IMG/VR virus record: IMGVR_UViG_3300042090_001193
Coordinates: 1 to 34,069 of that record
Length of the DNA stretch: 34,069 nucleotides
Direction: 5' to 3' (one strand)
DNA from: a virus
Position 1 is the stretch's first letter. The number at the start of each line of letters is the position of its first letter. The notes under the pieces were generated by a model. It did not search any database and was not told the origin of the DNA. It saw only the letters and a list, made by a program, of their open reading frames with translations. This document shows, one piece after another, positions 29,104 to 34,069 of the stretch. The position numbers and the translations under genes were made by a program.

Positions 29104-30675
29104 ATGGCGTCCCCGTATTATTTCGACAAGCGCGTCGCCGATGCCGCTGTCGAGTTCTTTCCCCGCTATCTGTGCTTCGTCGATGGCGAGTGGGCCGGCA
29201 AGCCCTTTCATCTGTCGAAGTGGCAGGCGCATCACGTCCGGCAGATTTTCGGCTGGCGCAAACGCGCGAACGGTTTTCGCCGCTATCGCTTCGTGCGCGG
29301 CTGGGTGCCGCGCAAGAACGGCAAATCGGAATTGTGCGCGGGGCTCGGTCATCTACTCTGCATCGGCGACGGCGAACCTGGCGCGCAGGTCTATTGCCAC
29401 GCATTGGTCGGCGACCAGGCCGAGGTCGTCTATGATAAGGCGGCGCGCATGGTCGCGCTGTCGCAGCCGCTCTCGCAGCTCTACGAGGTCACCAAGACTG
29501 GCATGCTCTGCTCGGCGTCGATGGCGTGCTATCGCGCGCTGTCCGGCGAAGCCTACGGGAAGCACGGTCTGTCGCCGCACGCCAATATCGGCGACGAAGC
29601 CCACGCCTGGAAGAACGGCAATCTTCACACCTTCCTGATCCAGGGCATGGGCGCCCGGCGCCAGCCGATGGACATCACGATCTCGACCGCCGGCGAGATC
29701 AAGACCTACGGTCACGAACTTTATCTCCAGTCGAAGGCGATCCTCGACGATCCGAGCCTCGATCCCGAAACTTATGTTTTCATCTACGAGGCGGACAAGG
29801 ACGACGATTGGACCGACCGCAGGGTCTGGAAGAAAGCCAATCCGAATCTCGGCATCTCGCTGAAGCGGGAATTCCTCGAAGCCGAATGCCGGCGCGCGCA
29901 GACGACGCCGCGGCTCGAAAACGATTTCAAGCGGTATCATCTCAATCTGTGGGTCGAGCAGGCGAAGCGCTGGTTTCCGATGCGGCGCTGGGCCGACAAC
30001 ACGACGCGGCCAGGCGACAAGGATTACTGGCGCCGGCTGCCCGGCGAGATGCTCGGCCGCAAATGCTTCGGCGGTCTCGACCTCGGATCGACCAACGACA
30101 TCACCTGCAAGATTTTGGTGTTTCCGCCCGAGGCGGAAGGCCAGCGCACCGTGCTCATGCCGGAGTTCTGGGTGCCGGAGGAAACGGTCGATGCGCGCGA
30201 CTCGCCGCGCACGCCGTATCGCAAGTGGGTGGACGAGGGCGCACTCCTCACCACTCCCGGCAACGTGACGGATTATGATTTCATCGAACAGCGCGTGATC
30301 GAGGACGCGCCCAAATATCAGATCCAGAAGCTCGGCTACGATCCGTGGAATGCGACGCAGGTTGCGCTCCATCTGCAGGACGAAGGTTGCCCGATGGTCG
30401 AGTTTCGCCAGGGCTTCAATTCGATGGCGGCGCCGTCGAAGGAAATGGAGCGGCTGTTTCTCGCGGGGCTCCTCGAGCACGGCAATCATCCGATCCTCGA
30501 ATGGATGTTCGGCAACGCGACCTACCGCAAGGACCCCGCCGGCAACATCAAGCCCGACAAGGAACGCGCGGCCGAGAAGATCGACGGCGTTGTCGCCTCC
30601 ATCATGGGCGTCGGGCTCGTCAACGCGGAGCCAGCCAACAGCGGTCCCCGAATTATTCTGCTCGACAGCGTGTGA
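29104..30675 (+). CDS. terL: terminase large subunit, HK97-like
   Basis: In 523 aa the ATPase has Walker A PRKNGKSE (69-76) and Walker B NIGDEAHAW (161-169). The nuclease domain begins LDLGSTNDIT at 325-334. It pumps DNA into the prohead and cuts concatemers with TerS and the HNH protein. Length and motifs are standard for the Terminase_1 family. Confidence 0.95.
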   Translation: MASPYYFDKRVADAAVEFFPRYLCFVDGEWAGKPFHLSKWQAHHVRQIFGWRKRANGFRRYRFVRGWVPRKNGKSELCAGLGHLLCIGDGEPGAQVYCHALVGDQAEVVYDKAARMVALSQPLSQLYEVTKTGMLCSASMACYRALSGEAYGKHGLSPHANIGDEAHAWKNGNLHTFLIQGMGARRQPMDITISTAGEIKTYGHELYLQSKAILDDPSLDPETYVFIYEADKDDDWTDRRVWKKANPNLGISLKREFLEAECRRAQTTPRLENDFKRYHLNLWVEQAKRWFPMRRWADNTTRPGDKDYWRRLPGEMLGRKCFGGLDLGSTNDITCKILVFPPEAEGQRTVLMPEFWVPEETVDARDSPRTPYRKWVDEGALLTTPGNVTDYDFIEQRVIEDAPKYQIQKLGYDPWNATQVALHLQDEGCPMVEFRQGFNSMAAPSKEMERLFLAGLLEHGNHPILEWMFGNATYRKDPAGNIKPDKERAAEKIDGVVASIMGVGLVNAEPANSGPRIILLDSV

Positions 30676-30683
30676 GGCCTGAC

Positions 30684-30887
30684 ATGAAAAAACTGGCGAG
30701 CGGACTCTTCGTGGCGATCGGCGCGGTATCGCGCGGCGTGCCAACGGTACTCCGCGATGGCGCGGGCCTGGCTGGCGCGGCGGCGATTGCTTACGGCCTC
30801 TATATGATCTCGCCGCCTTACGGCTATATCGGCGGCGGCATCCTCTTGTTGGCTGGCGCGACGCTAACGGCACTGCCGAAAAGCTAA
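30684..30887 (+). CDS. small membrane protein (67 aa)
   Basis: Two hydrophobic segments, AGLAGAAAIAYGLYMI and YIGGGILLLAGATLTAL, in a small protein between terL and portal. Such proteins are frequent at this place in HK97-like phages; function unknown. TGAGG is the nearest ribosome-binding sequence. Confidence 0.65.
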   Translation: MKKLASGLFVAIGAVSRGVPTVLRDGAGLAGAAAIAYGLYMISPPYGYIGGGILLLAGATLTALPKS

Positions 30888-30892
30888 CGCCC

Positions 30893-32278
30893 GTGGCGGG
30901 ACTGTTCGGCGCAATAGCGCAGGGAGGCGCGCGGCTCACCCGCTCGACCGACACCACGGCCGATGCGCTGCTGTGGGGCGATCAGCTGTGGTCGGTGCCA
31001 TCGGCGGCTGGCGTCGAGATCAACCAGCAGACCGCGCTCGGTGCGGCGGCCGTCATGGCGTGCGTGATGATGTTGGCGGAGGACGTCGCCAAGCTGCCGG
31101 TGTGGCTGGCGACTAAAACCGCCAGCGACAAGATCACGAGGGTCACTAATCATCCGCTTGCCTGTTTGTTCGAGGAACCGAACGAATGGCAGGACTGGAT
31201 GGAATTCTGCGAGATGCTGCAGGTCGGGCTCGTCCTGCGCGGCAATGGCATCGCGGTCATCATTCGCGATTATCGCGGCAAGCCGGTCAAGCTCGTTCCG
31301 GTCAATCCAGACCGCGTCGCGCTGTGGGAAGCGCAGAGCGGCGAACTGTTCTACCGGATCACCCCGTTCGGCCTGCACGAAATGGCGCAGCTGAAGGACG
31401 AGCCGTTCCTCATTCCGGCCGAGGATGTCTTTCATCTGCGCGGCGCATCGGTGAACGGTCTCATGGGCGCATCGCGCATCGCGCTGGCGCGAGACGCGAT
31501 CGGTCTGACAATCGCCCAGGAGCGCGTCGCCGCGCAGTGGATCGGTGCCGGCTCGAAGCCAAGCGGCGCGCTGGTCGCGGATGAAAAACTCGACACGCCC
31601 ACCATCGAGCGCCTCAAGGCGAACTGGAAGGAATTGAACAGCGGGCTTGCGAACGCGGGTCGGGCCGCGATCCTCGAAGCCGGATTGAAATGGGTGCCGT
31701 TCGCGATCTCGGCGCAGGAACTGGAATTCATCGCGTCGCGGCAATTCCAGCTGCAGGAGATCGCGCGCATCTTCCGCATCCCGCCGCACATGATCGGCGA
31801 GCTGTCGCGCTCGACCAACAACAACATCGTCCAGCAGTCGCAGGAATACATCAACTATACCCTTTCCGGTTACACCAGCCGGTGGAAGGGAAAGCTGCGC
31901 AAGACCTTCGGGCTGGCGAAGGAGAATATCTACGTCGTTCACGATTTCTCCGAGATCGGCCGCGGCGACATTCTCTCGCGCTACAATGCCTACCGCATCG
32001 GCATCATGTCCGGCTTCCTCAAGCCGAACGAAGCGCGCGTTGATGATGATCGCGATCCCGATCCGGAAGGCGATCATCTGTTGCAGCCGATGAACATGGC
32101 CGAGATGGGTAGCCAGTCGGGCGGCACGTCGGAAGGCGGGCGTCCGGAGGACGGCACGATCAAGGCCAAGCTTTCCGAGATCGAGGGTCGCGTCACCAAG
32201 CTCGAAAGCATTCCACAACGCTTCCTGCCGGCGCGGCATCGCTTCACGCGCGGCGGCTTGATGGTGCCGGCCGCATGA
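30893..32278 (+). CDS. portal protein, HK97 family
   Basis: In 461 aa, AAVMACVMMLAEDVAKLPVW, LACLFEEPNEWQDWMEF, IFRIPPHMIGELSRSTNNNI and QQSQEYINYTLSGYTSRWKG are the HK97-type portal blocks. It forms the dodecameric ring through which DNA enters the head. GTG start at 30893, five bases after the previous stop. Confidence 0.95.
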   Translation: MAGLFGAIAQGGARLTRSTDTTADALLWGDQLWSVPSAAGVEINQQTALGAAAVMACVMMLAEDVAKLPVWLATKTASDKITRVTNHPLACLFEEPNEWQDWMEFCEMLQVGLVLRGNGIAVIIRDYRGKPVKLVPVNPDRVALWEAQSGELFYRITPFGLHEMAQLKDEPFLIPAEDVFHLRGASVNGLMGASRIALARDAIGLTIAQERVAAQWIGAGSKPSGALVADEKLDTPTIERLKANWKELNSGLANAGRAAILEAGLKWVPFAISAQELEFIASRQFQLQEIARIFRIPPHMIGELSRSTNNNIVQQSQEYINYTLSGYTSRWKGKLRKTFGLAKENIYVVHDFSEIGRGDILSRYNAYRIGIMSGFLKPNEARVDDDRDPDPEGDHLLQPMNMAEMGSQSGGTSEGGRPEDGTIKAKLSEIEGRVTKLESIPQRFLPARHRFTRGGLMVPAA

Positions 32279-32517
32279 CGCTTGCCGCCGATGTCGCAAC
32301 ACGCCGGAGCCGGAGCGCCAAACAGCGTTGGGCGCGCATGACGCCAGCGCAGCGCAAGACGCAATGCGCGGCGATCAGACAGGGTGTCACGAGGGCTTAT
32401 GCGCAAGGCCGCGGCCGCAAGCTGCCGTTGACCGACGAGGAGCGTAAATTTTACCTGAAGCTCCGCCGTGAACTTGGCACGGAAGCGGCTCACGCGTATT
32501 TGGCGACGAAGCGATGA
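32275..32517 (+). CDS. small basic protein (80 aa)
   Basis: ATGA-coupled to portal. SAKQRWARMTPAQRKTQCAA resembles NUMOD-like DNA-binding helices, followed by LPLTDEERKFYLKLRRELGT. It could be a short DNA-binding or head-assembly factor. No clear family. Confidence 0.55.
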   Translation: MTLAADVATRRSRSAKQRWARMTPAQRKTQCAAIRQGVTRAYAQGRGRKLPLTDEERKFYLKLRRELGTEAAHAYLATKR

Positions 32518-34069
32518 GCGCCGGTCATCGTCACGGCGACGAGAAAGCCGCATCGGCAGTCGCCGACAAATATTACGACAGCGCCGCGGCGCTGGTCGCG
32601 GCCTGCACGATCAACGACAGCTTCGACATTCCGTGGCTCGCCAATCGCTCGACCGACGGCAAGACGGTCTATCGCGATCGCCGCGTTCCGAAAATTCTCG
32701 ACTGCGGAATCGATACCGATCTGTCGCTGGCCTGGCATGAGCTGCCGGAATGGGAAGCGATGAACGACGGGCTGCCCTACGACACGGGCACGCCGAGCGC
32801 GCACGTCGATGTCGCCACGCCGCTGGAGCGACGCGAGGTCGAGCGGCAGAAGCCGGACGATCTGGACATCTGGTCGAAATATTCCGACGAGATGGACGGC
32901 TACATCCGCGAAGTCGATGACGAGACCATCGCGCGCGTGCCGGCGGACATCGATCTGCGGCCGTTCGAGGATGACGATCAAAAATTGCTCAAAGAGATCA
33001 TCGCCGCCGGCGCCGAGGCTTCGGCGCGGTTCATGAGGGGACTATCGATGCCAAAGATCGTTACGCCCGCCGAATTGCTTGCGCGCCTGCAGGCCAATCG
33101 CGATCTCGATTCGAAGGCGCTGTTCTGCGACGACAAGGGTGCGCGCATCGCCAAGGCGATCGGCATCCAGGCCTCCGCGGCAATGGGCGAGGCGGATCGG
33201 TCCGTCGATTTCGTCATCTCGACCGGGTCGCTCGACCGCTACAATTCGACAATCGAGCCGAAGGGCTGGCAAACCGACAACTTCAACAAAAATCCGGTCG
33301 TGCTGTGGGCACACGATGACAGTATTCCCGCGATTGGCCGCGCCGAGCTAACCGCGATCAAGGATGGCGTGCTGAAATCCAGCGCCGTCTTTGCCACGCG
33401 CGACGTGCATCCGCTCGCTGATACGGTTTTCAGTCTCATCAAGGGCAAGTTCATTCAGGCCGCATCGGTCGGCTGGATTCCGCTCAAGTGGCAATATGTC
33501 GATGAGGAAGGCCGCGGCTTCGGCATCGATTATCTCGAACAGGAATTGCTCGAATGGTCGGTCGTCAATATTCCGGCCAATCCCGAATGCCTGGTCGGCG
33601 CTCGCTCGATGGGCATCGACACCAAGCCGCTCCTGCAATGGGCCGAGCATGCGCTCGATAGCGGCGGCATGCTGATGATCCCGCGCAAGGAGCTGGAGCA
33701 GCTGCGCAAGGCCGCGGGCGCCGGCACGTCGGTCGGCGTGTCGCGGATCGAATTCCATGTCGATGGCATCGAGGCTCTCACCGATGCGGTCGATGCGCTC
33801 AAGCGGAAGGGTCGCGTCGTCTCGAAGAAAAACGAGGACGCGCTGCGCAAGGCGCACGAGCACATGCAGGCCTCGCGCGATCATTGCCAGGCGGCGTGCG
33901 ACCACGTCAAAGGCGTTCTCGATCAGATCGATGAGGACAAGGGCGATGGCGACAGGCCGGAGCCCGATGATGGCGATGGTAACGACGATCCTGAGCAGGC
34001 GTCGGTGACGACGCAACGTCAGCGCGCTCGCGCGCTCACGTTAGGACAGCCGGCGGCGGCGCTCGTTCC
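32514..34069 (+). CDS. HK97-type prohead serine protease with N-terminal extension (partial)
   Basis: Open from ATG 32514 to the window end (at least 518 aa). Residues ~210-370 are the protease of peptidase family S78 (SVDFVISTGSLDRYNSTIEP, VVLWAHDDS with H267, FIQAASVGWIPL with S318, LEWSVVNIPANPECLVGARS). Residues 1-178 are a separate domain (IPWLANRSTDGKTVYRDRRV, DEMDGYIREVDDETIARVPA), which I believe is often a separate gene in other phages. An in-frame ATG at 33048 has GAGGGGA upstream, so a short form may be made. The acidic C-terminus is probably scaffold-like. The capsid gene should follow beyond the edge. Confidence 0.88.
   Translation, partial: MSAGHRHGDEKAASAVADKYYDSAAALVAACTINDSFDIPWLANRSTDGKTVYRDRRVPKILDCGIDTDLSLAWHELPEWEAMNDGLPYDTGTPSAHVDVATPLERREVERQKPDDLDIWSKYSDEMDGYIREVDDETIARVPADIDLRPFEDDDQKLLKEIIAAGAEASARFMRGLSMPKIVTPAELLARLQANRDLDSKALFCDDKGARIAKAIGIQASAAMGEADRSVDFVISTGSLDRYNSTIEPKGWQTDNFNKNPVVLWAHDDSIPAIGRAELTAIKDGVLKSSAVFATRDVHPLADTVFSLIKGKFIQAASVGWIPLKWQYVDEEGRGFGIDYLEQELLEWSVVNIPANPECLVGARSMGIDTKPLLQWAEHALDSGGMLMIPRKELEQLRKAAGAGTSVGVSRIEFHVDGIEALTDAVDALKRKGRVVSKKNEDALRKAHEHMQASRDHCQAACDHVKGVLDQIDEDKGDGDRPEPDDGDGNDDPEQASVTTQRQRARALTLGQPAAALV

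Noticed and set aside
29353-30957. Long minus-strand open frame opposite terL
   Set aside because: Antisense shadow of the terminase; R/H-rich with no recognisable domain, and TerL is certain on the plus strand.
30884-32302. Long minus-strand open frame opposite portal
   Set aside because: Shadow of the portal gene produced by GC-rich codon bias.
1-34069. CRISPR arrays, tRNA and rRNA genes, insertion sequences
   Set aside because: No regularly spaced repeats, no cloverleaf or rRNA signatures, and no transposase-like ORF were seen on either strand.

Overview
The window reads as the left 34 kb of a temperate, HK97-type siphovirus integrated in an alphaproteobacterium. The likely host order is Hyphomicrobiales (Bradyrhizobium/Rhodopseudomonas/Beijerinckiaceae-like). 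Evidence is the high GC, a GapR/DUF2312 homologue, and many phage proteins of the type seen in Rhizobiales prophages. The first ~115 bases look like a piece of a host DUF72 gene whose 5' end is missing. This fits the left prophage junction, with the integrase module immediately inside it.

Layout. (1) 1-3.5 kb, leftward: host DUF72 fragment, two small phage genes, tyrosine integrase, HTH protein, DUF968-type HNH protein and a chain of small, translationally coupled ORFs. (2) 3.5-5.3 kb: immunity region with a XRE repressor, a divergent Cro-like gene and five copies of a 17-bp operator (ATCCAA-N5-TTGGAT) in two clusters. (3) 5.4-8.0 kb: a complete diversity-generating retroelement (DGR) made of a variable protein ending in VR, a GRNA-loop hairpin, Avd, TR and an RT with IGSLTSQ and YMDD motifs. 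VR and TR (127 bp each) differ at 16 positions, all of them adenines in TR. (4) 8.1-17.3 kb, rightward: a tightly overlapping early operon with a ParB-like protein, DnaJ, GapR-RMF fusion, AAA+ ATPase, HNH, DNA methyltransferase and a replication-initiator-like protein with origin-like inverted repeats inside it. (5) 17.4-18.3 kb: a phage NusG paralogue followed by a structured RNA ending in an intrinsic terminator. (6) 18.3-28.2 kb: the packaging-type HNH gene, then a ~9.5-kb accessory island. The island holds a rightward trio (ParB, ABC-ATPase/GNAT fusion, unknown) and a convergent leftward operon (ASCH, ParB/KorB, small ORFs, frameshifted ParB, SANT-like protein, HerA-like ATPase, 200-aa unknown). 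(7) 28.3-34 kb, rightward: TerS (P27), a second copy of the structured RNA, TerL, a membrane protein, portal, a small ORF and an HK97 prohead protease that runs off the end.

The three most unusual signals are these. First, the DGR. Second, the duplicated ~130-nt structured RNA, found once behind the nusG-like gene and once between terS and terL; the second copy still carries a relic of the NusG C-terminus. It suggests NusG-paralogue/RNA control of termination before the late genes. Third, a family of five stem-loops with an invariant UUGCAG loop lies in the leftward accessory operon: four sit immediately 5' of CACACAAGGAG-type ribosome-binding sites and a fifth lies ~100 bases further upstream. 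It suggests a common RNA-binding regulator; the ASCH protein of the same operon is one candidate.

All functional calls rest on sequence motifs read by eye. No database search or folding program was run.
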